The position numbers and the translations under genes were made by a program. A stretch of DNA of 64,000 nucleotides from Artocarpus heterophyllus (lineage: Eukaryota; Streptophyta; Magnoliopsida; Rosales; Moraceae), in NCBI GenBank assembly GCA_025403435.1, contig CM046345.1, positions 1,798,001 through 1,862,000 of the forward strand, written 5' to 3'. The notes beneath the pieces are model-generated. The model was given only the letters and a program-made list of their open reading frames with translations, searched no databases and was not told where the DNA came from. Positions 47,707 to 60,100 of this stretch are shown one piece after another. Within the stretch, counting starts at the first letter, position 1; every line of letters starts with the position of its first letter.

Positions 47707-49214
47707 AGATGGAGGTGCTACACTTGTTTGGAATTCCGGGCTTATTTGGGGACTATGAAAGTAATTTAGGCTTTGCCGAAGTTAGGTAGAAAGTTAAAAT
47801 TTTAATGAACACATGAATTTTATGTAGTTTGGGATTTAATCTACCTACCAACGTTACATACACACGTCCAAACCCTTCAGTCATACGTGTAAGCTATGAT
47901 ATGCTGGCAATTTGATTCACTTTATTTTTTCATGGAAAAAAAATTCATTTTCTTTTGTATACTGCGCCAGCTCCAATAAACTCCTAAAAATCTGTCTGTC
48001 ATGTGGGAAAGTCATCATCGATCTCAAAAAATTTAATAGGGAGGACATTTTCACACGGATCTAGATGTCATAATTTGTGCCACGAGTGTTCCTTTCCAGT
48101 GGAAAGATTCGGCTTATAAAGACAAATCTTTTGCGGTGCGTGTAATTGTACGTTTTATTTAGCATTGACCCTAAATTGTAAAATACTACCACTACCTCGT
48201 GGATGACATAATTTTACTTTAAGTTTTATCTATTTTTTAATTTATTTTTAAATTACAAAGTATTACTTTAATGTTTTAAACAACTTATTTAAATTTCATC
48301 TTTATAAATAAAAAATTACACAAAACAACACAATTACCTTTCAAAAATTATAAAAGATATTTTTATTGATTTTAGAAACATAAAAAATTATACAACAAAA
48401 CATCAAATTTCAAAAAAAAAAAAAAAGATCTTAAGTCCTAAGGATTTTTAAACGTTAAAATATATTTTTTAATTTTTTTAAGAAGAAAAATATTTCAAAA
48501 ACAAATCCTTTTAAGAGTTGATGCTTTGTTTGGTATTGTTTTTGAAGTTTTTGAAAATATTTTTGTATATTTTTTCGGCAAATTTTAAAAATACACTCAA
48601 CATAATTTCTTAAAAATTCTCATTTTTTAAAACAAAACTATTTTCATCTAAGTTTTATCTTTATGTTTTTTCAGTCCAAAATTCTATAGAGGATAAAATT
48701 TACGAAAGTTGTTTAAATTAAAAATATATTTTTACAGTTTCTAAATATACATAAATAAATTTAAAAAATAATTAAAGTAAGGAGCTATAGTTTCCATGGG
48801 CTACTTTGTAGTTTCCATGGGCTAGACAATTTTGTCAAACCACATGAATGTCTGCCTTCTGCTTGTTGTGTTGATTTCTGCCCTGCATTTTTTGTTTCGA
48901 GTAAAGCCCAACACTATGTGGACTTCTTTTTTTTTGGTTTTACAGGGAAAAAAAATTGGGAAAGAAGAATAAAACTTCTTTTGTGTGTTTGTGTGTTTTT
49001 TTTTTTTAAGGAAAAAAGATATAGGGAACTTTGACCTTTAGAGGAAGAAGAAATATTGGTTAAAACGACAGCAAAACTTGTAAATGACAATAGTTTGGTA
49101 ATAAACAACGGAAGGAAACCAGAAGACTTTAATTCAAAAAAAAAAGAAAGAAAGAAAGAAAGAAAGAAAAGCAACGTCAGAAGAGTTAGAAGAAAACAGT
49201 AAGAAACGAAATGA
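47707..49214. other. Upstream region of the intact jacalin gene
   Basis: Non-coding, A+T-rich, part of the duplicated unit. An AAAG microsatellite lies at about 49144-49168. No gene. Confidence 0.5.
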
Positions 49215-49980
49215 AAATATTATGTTTAAAATAAACATAAAATATTTTTGCACACATGATGAAAGTAAAAATTTAAATGTTTAAAAAGAACATATAATTT
49301 TTAAAATATTACGTACTTAAATATTTTTGCAAGTGTTCTAATTACTTATATTAAAAATTAAAACTATGTATTTAGTGCAAATTAATATATTATTGTATAG
49401 ATTTATTTAAATTTTATATTTGTATTTTATTATTTTCTTGATGTGGAGGCTCCAGATCAAGTTTAATTTACTTCCAAAATTTTTATTAAGTCCAACTACA
49501 ATTTTTTTCCTTTTTTTTACTGTTTAGTTTTCCAAAATCTTCAAAGAAAAAAATTGCAATTTAGTCATTGATCCCAATTTTAAGTCGTGATAGTTAGGGT
49601 TACAAAAAAACTGTATAAGTGCATATCTATCTTGTCGAACAATTATTACACCACAAAAACCGGATAACCACTATAACTAGCAGGATGTCTATGCACTTAT
49701 CGTACATGAATCTACACAATTAGATTTAATTAGGTTGGTCCAAACAAAGTGTTGTTTAGAAACTAAAAAAAAAAGGTACATAGATAAATAGACTCATCAA
49801 GAGGTCATATTACATAACCAACATACTCATTTATTTCAAACATAGCCAACACACCTCAAATCACTCCATGTATATGGTAATAATATAGTCGGCAAAACCA
49901 ACATAAAAATATTACCACTTCATAATTGGCGATTTGAGTTTATTTAATTACATCACTATTTTCTTTAGTTACTTATCACC

Positions 49981-51519
49981 TTAAAAGGACACGTACATGC
50001 TTAAGTAATCCAACCAATAGCCGATACTTCCTTTGAATCCAACAACTAAGCCATTTTTGATTGGAAAACTGAAAGGTATGCCGCTTGTGACTCCATATGG
50101 TCCATAGGTTTTCTTGTTAGCCTTAAATGTCAAAGAGCACACTATTATATATCCATGCACATTACTAGTATACCCGCTTACTTCTACTATATACTCGCTC
50201 GGAAAGTCCAGGGAAATCTAGATTTCAAAAAATACACCAAAATATAAAATATAAGTAAACTAAAGTGTTATGAAAATGCACAGGGGAAGTATTTATCAAA
50301 CAATTTAACTTAAATGCATAGGAACAGTCTTTGATTAAATATCTGGATCAGTTCAACATATGTAGCATTCTTTGTTAACAAATACAACACTAGTTATACG
50401 TTCATGTAGCATTGAAGTTGTTCACATGGTAACACTTATAAATGTTTAAGAATGCTTTTTACAAAGACGTCATAGGCCATGGGCCAGAAAAGAAATTATA
50501 TAGCTTAAAACAATGAAGACATGAATAAGAAACTAACCAACCTTCACTGGTGTGAAGCCTGTTATAAAACTTTTATGATTTTGTCCTACAAATGGCGATC
50601 CTTTCAAGTCGTAAATAACTTGGAAGTCCCCAATGGCTGTCTCCTTATTATATGAAAGGTTGATTTCTCTGATTCCGTTGAATGCACCGTCGTCAAAAGC
50701 CTTACCATTGGAGCTAGTGCTCCCTTTGGCTCCCCATGGTCCTACTAGTATATTCTGGCTCTTCCCACTTCGTTGGTTGTTTTTCGCTTCCTACAAATTA
50801 TTTTCCATGGAACACTGATATATCCTCCTCAATATGTATAAAAAAAATTTCTATAGTAATTAATAAAGATATCAAATCTGTTAGACCTGATTACTGGGGT
50901 TACAAAATGGTTTTGTGCATATTCTACATCGAAATACAAGCTATAAAGGAAATCATCACCAAAAGTAACATGCATACATACTTACAAATATGCATGCATA
51001 CGCACACATACATACATATTATGGGGCCTCACCATCCCGTTGAAGTTAAGGAGGTATAAAAGAAATCATCACGAAAAGTGGCATGCATACATACATAAAT
51101 AAGGAGCCTTACCATCCCGTTGAGATTAAGGAAGTCTTCGGAAACCCCGACGGCGGCCTGGATTATCCCGATCGGGTTCTGGTTGATGCCATTTGGCAAA
51201 AGCCACTTGTGGGTGTCAGCGGAGGAGATGGAGAAGAGGAGGCTTTTAGAACTCAATTAGTTATAAAACTGTTTATTCAGTTAGACAGTTAGTTTTCTGT
51301 GCTGATGTGGGAAATCAGTTGTAACCAACTTAATTATTCTATAAGCTCACGTTTTACCTTGTATATAAATAGGAACAAGGATTGCTAATAACAGAATAGA
51401 AGATATTCATTCTTCCGCCCAAATTCTCTCTTCCAAGATTTCATTCTCTTGCTCAAAGATTAATTCTGGATTCAACAGAGTGCGAGGACAGAGAGGGAGA
51501 GAAGGGAAGAGTGAGCCAT
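49981..51519 (-). pseudogene. Jacalin-type lectin paralog with an insertion in exon 1
   Basis: Same three-exon structure: exon 1 is 51113-51519, exon 2 50542-50790, exon 3 49981-50217, with splice borders kept. Exons 2 and 3 are open and encode a full beta/alpha part with Gly1, Tyr78 and the GYWLDY sugar site; the NVS sequon has become NVH and an extra Cys appears. Exon 1 is broken in the signal peptide by a 234-bp LTR-like element plus target duplication (51244-51482). The 239 extra bases shift the frame, and no other ATG restores a signal peptide. A stretch copying the exon 1 end (about 51023-51060) lies in intron 1. As written it cannot give a secreted jacalin. Confidence 0.88.
51244..51477. 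mobile_element. Solo-LTR or TRIM-like insertion, 234 bp, in the paralog's signal-peptide exon
   Basis: Absent from the paralogous position in the intact gene (where GAGGGCGAGAACAG is continuous at about 47589-47602). It ends GGATTCAACA and starts TTTTAGAACTC, probably TGTTAGAACTC originally, which gives TG...CAACA LTR ends. Flanks GAGGC (51239-51243) and GAGTG (51478-51482) look like a 5-bp duplication of GAGGG, one mismatch each. It contains TATATAAATAGG, a TATA-like box. No coding capacity. Confidence 0.7.
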
Positions 51520-51585
51520 CTGCATCAAACTATTGAAGACTAATTTTACGTGGATATTTGGGTGTGGAGAAACTTGTGCATGTGG

Positions 51586-51595
51586 CTATATATAG
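51586..51595 (-). promoter_or_regulatory. TATA box of the jacalin paralog
   Basis: CTATATATAG at the position equivalent to 47697-47706, upstream of the broken exon 1. The promoter core is kept even though the reading frame is not. Confidence 0.6.
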
Positions 51596-51599
51596 AGAT

Positions 51600-53026
51600 A
51601 AAGGTGGTGCACTTATTTGAATTCCGTGCTTACGTGGGTGCTATGAAAGTAATTAGGCTTTAATGATGGTGGATATAAAACTTTACCGACAGCTGGGCAC
51701 CCATCACTCTTACCTGTAAGCTATGACATACTGACAATTAAATGCACTTCAATTTTGTATAGAGAAAAATCTTCCTATATTATATACTTTTAGATAAAAT
51801 CGCTAAAGATCGTTTATTAGTCCACGTGATCAAAGAATTTCATTTTCTTTTGTACATTGCGCCAGTCAATAAACTCCTAAAAATTTGTGCATTATGTGGG
51901 AAAGTCATCGTCGATCCAAAAAAATTAATAGGGATGTTTTATTTACCATTCACCCTAAATTGTAAACTACTGCTCACTACAAGGGTTAATTGTAAAATAC
52001 TTCTCACTAGTGTGCGGACCGCATGGTTATACCTTTAAGTTTTAATTATTTTTTAATTTGTTTTTAAATTGTGAAAGTATTACTTTAATATTTTAAACAA
52101 CTTATTTAAATTTCATCTTTATAAATAAAAAAATTGTACAAAACAATACAATTACCTTTCAAAAGCTACAAAAGATATTATTACAGATTTTAGAAATATA
52201 AAAAGTTATCAAACAAAACACCAGTTTAAAAAAAAAAAGGAAAAAAAGATCTTAAGTCTTATTGATTTTAACTGTAAAATATATTTTTTAATTTTTTTAG
52301 AAGAAAAATATTTTGAAAACAAATCCGTTTAAGAGTTTATGCTCCATTTGGTGTTTTTTTTTTTTTTGGAGTTTTTGGAAATATTTTTGCATATATTTTG
52401 AGGCAAAAATTTCAAAACAACTCTTAACACAATTCCCTAAAAATCATCATTTTTCAAAACAAAACTATTTTCACCTATATTTTATCTCTATTTTTTTCAG
52501 TCCAAAATCTATAGAGGCTAAAATTGACACAAAATTTTTTAAATTCAAAATATATTTTTATAGTTTCTATAAATAAATGAATAAATTAAAAAATAATTAA
52601 AGTTAGGAGCCATAGTTTCCATTGGCTACTTCGTAGTTTCCATGGGCTAAGGCAATTTTATCAAACCACACGAATGTTTGCCTTCTCCGTGTTGTGTTGA
52701 TTTCTGCCCAGCCCTTTTTTTTTCGAGTAAACCCAAGCACTATGTGGACTTTTTTATTTGGTTTTATAGGGAAAAAAAATAGGGAAAGAAGAATAAAACT
52801 TATTTTGTGTGTTTGTGTTTTTTTTTAAGGGAAAAAAGATACAGGGAACTTTGTCCTTTAGAGGAAGAAGAATTAAAACGACATAAAAACTTGTAAACGA
52901 CAATAGTTCGGTAATAAACAACAGAAGGAAACTGGACGACTTTAATTCAAAAAAAAAAAAAAAAGAGAGACAGAAAGAAAAGCAACGTCAGAAGCATTGG
53001 AAGAAAACAGTAAGAAACGAAATGAA
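51600..53026. other. Upstream region of the jacalin paralog
   Basis: Non-coding counterpart of 47707-49214, with A+T-rich runs. No gene. Confidence 0.5.
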
Positions 53027-55324
53027 CACTACAAATAACTCTTAAGCGGGGAAAATAACAACAAATTAAGAAGAATCGACAAGATTAGGAAAGCAACAAG
53101 ACAAAAGGACAAAACATGGTGAGAACAAACAAGATATTTCTAAGACGGCAATAGTAAACTAAAAGCGACATCAAGGAGTGTAAAAGGTAAAAGTGGTTGA
53201 ACGAAACAAAAAAAAACAGTAAAAGAAAAACCAGGAAGGGAAGGTTACAGACTTATAAAATGACAATAATGTGAAAATCAAATTCAATATCAAATAGAAA
53301 ACGAAAAATAATTGAAAAGACGTCAACAGACTTTAAATCATATAAATGGTTAAAACGACAATCAATGATGAACAACATAACAAATAAAAAATTGATTAAG
53401 GTGACAAACGACTAAGAACGGGGAAGAGAAAGGTAAATTAATAAAGAATAAGGAAGCCAAAAGAAGCGAAAATTAAAAAACGGAATATGACATAAATGGA
53501 ATGAAAAAAGAGTCATGTGTTACATGGAAATTGATAATGTGAAGAGAATCGGCGGAAGATGAAAATAAGTATCAACAGGAAAAAAGGACACAAACGACAG
53601 CATAAGGAGAACCACGATAAATTGGGAAAACGACAACTTGGTAAACAAAATTATTTTGAAAAACGACAATAAGAGGAAAAGTCGCAATAATGTACGCAAA
53701 TATGTAAACGAGTATGCGGGCAGACGATACATGTACGCATTATCTTACTCAGAGAAAATCGATGCAATACAACTTGCCTAGAATTTTTATCTGCTATTGA
53801 AATGCATATATATATATATGTATATATGTTTAACAATAGCTCGTCCCAGTTTGAATAATATTCTATGAGAAAATGTTCGCTTTCAATTCATACGGTGAAA
53901 ATAGCTTTTTCTTCTTCCCATGAAGAAAGTACTGAAGATAAAAGAAGTGAGGAAATACTACAAAATGGTTCCGTGAACAAACAACATTTCTACAGACTAT
54001 TTATTAATCAAAAAAAAAAATCTAGTACTTTTTTCACGCTGAGAATGAAAGAATTTAAAAACCTTCTTGTGATGATCGGCCATCAATTTCCATAAATGCC
54101 ACAATATAATGAAGACAATATTTCTGAACAAAGCGTATATAATCTGATCAGGTTGTTGAAATTTCTCGCTTTCCATGGGGAAGCCTTCTTCTGCCGACTT
54201 CATGACCCATGCACAGATCCTGCAAACGAAAGCAAAACATAACATATATGAACCAGATGACAGTAGAACAATCATATTATAAAACATGTTGCGTTGTAAA
54301 ATTGGACTATAACTAAATTTTGTAACAATATGCCACTCAATTTTGAAAAGGTAACATTCGTTTTTCTAATTTATAGAATATTAAAAAAATCATTTTCTTA
54401 GGTTTTTTAAGAGAAATAACACGTGCCATACGATTGGGGTCGTTGAACAATTTATAAGTGAACAATTACTCTACTAGCTTCTCTTGTAATCACATAGAAA
54501 TAAAGGCAAAGATAGTTATTATTTATTATTAAGATTTTCTTTAAATTTATTAAGTATTATACTTCTTATAGAACTTTTGAACTAAATCATTTTAAAATCA
54601 AATTAGAACTAAATCATTTTAAAATCAAATTAGCTTTAAACAGAATAGAGTTACAAAAATACCTCTATGTTATATGCCAATGCTATTATTTATGTGTTAA
54701 ATTACCTTGTAAGTCCTAACAAAATAAATGAACCTTTTGTTAACATATATAACGTTATGAGATTAAATAAGAAAATAAAAGAAAAAAGATGACATAAATT
54801 TTTTACCCAGGCCAACAGTGTGTCTACATGAATAGACTATGAAAAAAAGGAAAGGTTCACTAGTAACAAGCATTATAAATGAGCTCCATATAAATATAAA
54901 TTACAATCACAAAAAAATACCTAATACTTAACTAAAAAGATTTCCTAATATGAAAATATACAAACAAAGTTTTAGATATTCATTGAAAAAAAAAATTCTC
55001 TAATTAGGAGTACATTGCTACAAGGACGAAAGTTTGAGAGGTATTTTTTTTAATAAAACACAATTGGGATTTTAATTTGAGAAGAAGATAAAAAGTACTT
55101 AGCATATACAGTAACCTAAAGTTAATTATGTAAATGCATCGAGCACTGACAGGTTCACACTTGACAATAACTTACTATGAAAATCGAATAAAATCTAATG
55201 AAAACAATATATACAGAAGACTAAGATTGTGCAAAGTAGTAACTAAAAAAAAAGGCGTACTGAAGATTATTATTGGAGGAAAGAGATCGCAGACACAATT
55301 GTAGAACCGAGGGGCATTTAATAA
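53027..55324. other. Intergenic; AACGAC-rich to about 53670, then A+T-rich
   Basis: About ten AACGAC or AAACGACA copies occur between 52877 and 53670 (partly in the duplication). An AT microsatellite lies at about 53804-53828. The minus strand at 54000-54290 has an open frame with splice-like borders that might be 3' exons of the NBS-LRR remnant, but no conserved protein is recognised. Confidence 0.4.
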
Positions 55325-55845
55325 TAATTACACTTCATTGATGTGGGCAACCTTAGGCCAATCTTCCCCTCCTTCCTGACGTCGTTGGTTTGGCCAAGGA
55401 CATCCGTTGATTGACAAACGAGAAAGAGGAGGAGGCAGCCCTTCTTCTGGCAAGCACTGCAGGATACTTTTGCAGCTATAAACACACAAGTGGACAAGAG
55501 ATGTTAGTTGTTGATTAAGAGCTTCAAGGTTGCCACAATTCTGAGTGTAAATTTCCCTAAGGCTGGTTGGAAGCAGCCCCTCTTGATCAGGAAATGATGT
55601 CCCTTCCCATTCGGAGATGTTTCAGAATTCTAAAGAGGACAGTCTTTGCAGATTCCAGTTCTTGCGAGCCTCGAAAAGCTTTTTGTTTCTCCATAGCCAA
55701 ACTTTCTTTAGTTTTGAGTCCGATCCCCATTCCAGAAGTGACTTCCAATGCGGGATAATCAAATACAAGCACAAAGACCAGAGATGAAAAAGCAATGGCA
55801 GTCTGTTGAGGTCTTGGTAGCAAATCCACCATTTGTTGACAGTTT
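55325..55845 (-). pseudogene. NBS-LRR C-terminal remnant (RPP13-like type)
   Basis: The minus strand encodes SLLEWGSDSKL, KLFEARKNWNLQRLSSLEF, then a stop codon (TGA) and ISEWEGTSFPDQEGLLPTSL, LEALNQQLTSLVHL, LPEEGLPPPLSRLSINGCPW and the typical end EDWPKVAHINEV before the stop at about 55335. A frame change lies near 55745 (DYPALE in one frame, SLLEWGSD in the next). The LRR core and NB-ARC are not present upstream, so only the 3' end of the gene remains. Orientation is opposite to the pseudogene at 24-39 kb. Confidence 0.8.
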
Positions 55846-57166
55846 TTAATGTATATATTGTTAGATTAGGTGCGTTAAGAATTAAATGATATAATAAGTT
55901 TTTGGATAAATTTGATCAATAATTTATTTATTATTCATATATTAAATGTTGTCCATTTTATGTTCATTTCTATTGAATATATGATAAGTAAACAAAAGTC
56001 TGAAACTGTCAGTCTAAACCTTTAACATCGATAGATTATATAGAAGACATCAATCTTAAAGGTGATAGTCTAAATAATAAGGTCCGCAATTGAGAGAATA
56101 ACGTTGGACACCTTATTCATGTTAAGATTGTTATCAACGGGACAAAAGTTGAATTGATTTAATTAATAATTCTATTTGTTTAAATCAATTAACTTTAGAC
56201 AATTATATGCGTTATGTCTTAATCCTGAAATAAATTAATGGGCCCTTATTCTTGACTTGTGTTTTTTGAAATACCAAAAGGTGACATTCTGATTTAATGA
56301 AAGTATGCATACCGGTACGTTAGAGACATAACTCTTGATTGACGTAGACCCCTTATTCATAGATATAGAATCCATAGCTCTTTTGTAGAGTTAATGATAT
56401 TTTTTTATAGGCATTATCCTATAATTGGAGGATTGGAGCGCTGAACCATTTGGATACATAGGTATAATGGTGTGGTATACTATTTATGGATAATAAGTAT
56501 TCCAATGATGAGATAATGAAACATAAGATAAAAATAATCGAGAAGCTAAAATGGAATTTATCCTTAAGCCGATTATGAATATCCTATAAGGATGTTACAC
56601 ATTATGATATGTCATAGACGATTAGCTTATTAAAGGTTTGTAATTTTATATAGTTCGAGAGTGCAACTCTAAGCTTTTGATAGAGTAGCGTTAGAGTTGA
56701 TAATTATAAAATATATATATCTAAAATATGTCATCTTATAATTATAGAAGCTTGATCTATATATGTCCATTAAGTCCCCATTGCTAGCTTATAATAATTC
56801 CTGTAACGATATAGCACTTTTTTTTTTACATATTGGTGACTTATGTTAATTATTAGATTGGCTGAAATTCAATAAAGTGGATTTAATAATTCATGTTAGT
56901 TTATCAATTGAATTAATTTTGTAAATTAATTCAAGATAAACATGTTGAATTTTTTGGAAATATTTTATTTGATATGAGAGTATCTATATATGACTGTTTT
57001 AGTCAGCTAACTTCTCTATTGGGTTATTTAAATTAAAACTAAAGCTTTATCTAAGATTCTTATGTGAAATAAGACTGACATTTTTAGATTATCGCTCGGT
57101 CGATAGGCCAGTGTAGAAAATTCGATAGGTTGATCTAGCCGATCTAGAAGATCGGTAGGCTGAACT
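55846..57166. other. Unrecognised A+T-rich region
   Basis: No conserved frame is found. The sequence style suggests decayed retrotransposon DNA, but I cannot fix ends or domains. Confidence 0.35.
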
Positions 57167-60100
57167 TGTAACACCCGTGATTTTTAATGCATTAAGTTAA
57201 GGATTAAGAAAGATGAAAAGTACGGTTTAATGAAAAATATTGTAAAATAAGATGGAAAATTATACAGTATTAGAGCAATGCAGTATAAGAATTGGATTAT
57301 GTGGACCACAATTTCTTTTTATACTTTTATAAAAAAAAAGGGGAAAAATAAAAAAAATCACACAAATCCGGGTCTCTCTCTCACTCTACTTTCTCTCTCT
57401 CTCCTCAAATCTCGTTTGAGATTCCGACGTTATTTTTTGACACCTCCCGCACCAATGGGAAGCTCTCGTTGAGCTGAGTCCAACGAGGTGTCGTGCCACC
57501 CAAAAAGCCACCGGAGGAAGGCTCACGCGCCGCCCAAAGTGGCGGTGAAACCCATTTCTTCCTGACGTCATTTCTTCGCCGTTCGACCACCAATCGACGT
57601 GATTTCGGTGTCTATGGACTCAGCGTGAGGAGAGGAACAAGATGGTACCATTTTTCCAGCTCAATTTTGGCTGGAAAAGCCTCCCCGGAGGAGCTCTCTC
57701 GCCGCCGTGGAGCCACCGCCGGACCCACCGTATCCGCCACACCGCCGATGCCAAAATGATCAGAGGGAGACGGCGAGCAAGACCCCTCGGTCAATTGCTC
57801 CGTTCCGCCGCCCCTCGCCGGAGATCGTGGTTGCCCGCCACTGTCACCGTGGGTGAGATCGGGTTGGCTGTTTTAGGCCGTTTTGTGCCAAATTGAAGGC
57901 ACACATACTTTCAGAGGCTCGAGAAGAGCGTGAAGCAACCCTCAATTGCACGAAATGATGGCCGATCGCCGGAGAACGGCATCTCCATCGTGCACCGCCG
58001 TGGGGCTACGTGGAGCCGCCGTTCCACGGCATGTTGAGCTGTCCCACCATAGGGGAAATACTCAGAGGGCCACAGGGAAGGAAACGCCCACCTCAATTGC
58101 ACGGTAGCTCCACCGAAGATAGGAGATCGGAGCCGTCGGTGTTAGCCGAGAATCCCATCCTTGAATTGAGTGGATGAAGGCCAAATTGGGTGAAATTGAC
58201 CTCACCAATGGACTCAGGAGGGTTGAATTAGGGGGGGTAGGCTTGAGCTCAACCCTCAACGGAGCCAACCGCCACCGGTCAACGGCGGTCAATGGCGATC
58301 AACGGCCGGTCAACTGAGAATTAGGATTTTGTGATCCGAACCTCCGATCGAAGATCCGAGACTGCCTCCTGACTCGTTTTGACGCTCTGAATGTAATGGT
58401 GACCTCCGTTTGAGCTAATTCCACTTTGGTGAAAATCATCTGGTACCGACTGCATGCGGATCGAGGTGATTTAAACAGCAGTATCGGAGTCCAAAATGAC
58501 AGTTTCAAGAATGAATGATCTCCAGGAAGCATTCCTAGCTATTCATGGTCGATCGAGGAGCACTGCAGAGGATGCTTCGTATACTATAGATGCAGCGAGA
58601 TATAACTGGATCTGCTTAGCTTGGAGTTCAAGTAAGTAGGAATCTCGCCTAGAGTATGAACTGTTTTAGATGCTTTCATAAAAATTTATGAAATGCATGA
58701 TTAGTGATTGTTACACTGTTTTATGTAAGAATGAGGTTTATAACGTTGCAAGGTTGACGAAAAACCCGTTAAGGATAAAATCGTCATTATCAAGGAAATG
58801 GCTAAAACTGAGTCGAACACTCCGATTTAGCATAACGTTATTAGACAAAAAATGTTCCGTAATACGTTAAGTAACGTAACGGTCATGTGAGACCAGAGAT
58901 TTAATAAGAGATGTTTTAAGTAAACGAGAGGTAAACCGATGGGTTACGAAATTAAAATGAATGAATAGTTAATGTTTGTGTTTTATTATCAATCAAGTGG
59001 ATTGATAAAAAGAAAGTTAATTAATGAGTCGGCTGTCGTATGATCAGGACATAAAAGCCGACCAATGGAAGGAAAAGGAACGAAATAGAGAACGCTAGGG
59101 CATAGTCCGGGTAAGTTCAGATTTCACCTACAGCATGAAGTAAATAGTTTTTAATGCATCCATATGCATTTGTAAATGAGTTTGCAATGGTTATGCAAGT
59201 TGTTTTTAAAGTATATTTGCATTTATTATGCAAAAAAGTTCTAAAGTACAAAATAAGGTTTGCATTGAATTTGCAACTGTTATGTTTGAAGCCTATTTGC
59301 ATATTGATATGCATGAACGTTATGAACTATGATTGGTGTGTGTATTATAAATGTGACATGACTAAAGTATTATATGGATATAATATGAAATAGTTGCTAT
59401 TCAAAGAAGAAAAATATATAGCAACTCCACGATATGAAAGTATGAACGACAAATGAATGTATGATACGAATAACATGAGTATGAATAATATGTGAAAGCA
59501 TGAAATGTGAAAGTATGATATGAACGACATGAATATGAGTAATATATGAAAGCATGAAATGTGAAAGTATGATATGAACAAGATGAATATGTATGATATG
59601 TTTATGAATATGATATGTAAGTATAATACTTATACGAGTAAATAATATGGATAAGAATGTTATGATTGATGCTTGTTATCTATAATGTAACAAGATATAG
59701 TATATAAGTACAATAGCATGTAGTGCATAACGGATATGCACAATAAGGTCCATAAGAAATCCATTAAGGATATAATCTTCAATTTGCCTATAGGAAACTA
59801 GAAAAATTACTATAAGACACCCTAGGTTCAATTAGAAATCGTGAGAACGATTTAGATAATCAAGTAAAATTTAGAAAATTTCTCGTGACCGACAGCGAGG
59901 TCACAAAAGCAGAGCCAAGACAGAGACTTTATGAAGATGAAAAAAAAAGAAGATAAAAGCTAGTTTTTCCTTTTACTGCACCCCCAGGAAAGGCTAGACA
60001 TGTTCAAGAGAGATATAAAAAGTTAAGCGCTGTTATGACCCTTAGAAGTTTTCAAACAGGTACGTAAACATGTTTTAAATCAACACTGTCACTAGTCTAA

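Larger units (their letters stand above)
45752..49214. repeat. First unit of the jacalin tandem duplication
   Basis: The whole stretch recurs in the same order and orientation at 49267-53026, including flanking non-coding sequence (for example GTGCATATCTATC, CAAGAGGTCATATTACATAA and TAGTTTCCATGGGCTA). The duplication therefore covered far more than the gene. Limits are approximate. Confidence 0.85.
49267..53026. repeat. Second unit of the jacalin tandem duplication
   Basis: Diverged copy of 45752-49214. Extra sequence includes the 234-bp LTR-like insertion at 51244-51477 and a short partial repeat of the exon 1 end at about 51023-51060. Confidence 0.85.

Noticed and set aside
57405..58532. 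GC-rich open frames on both strands resembling a coding region
   Set aside because: They lie inside the LTR of the LARD-like element and recur at the window end; the frames are short, conflicting and lack a recognisable domain.
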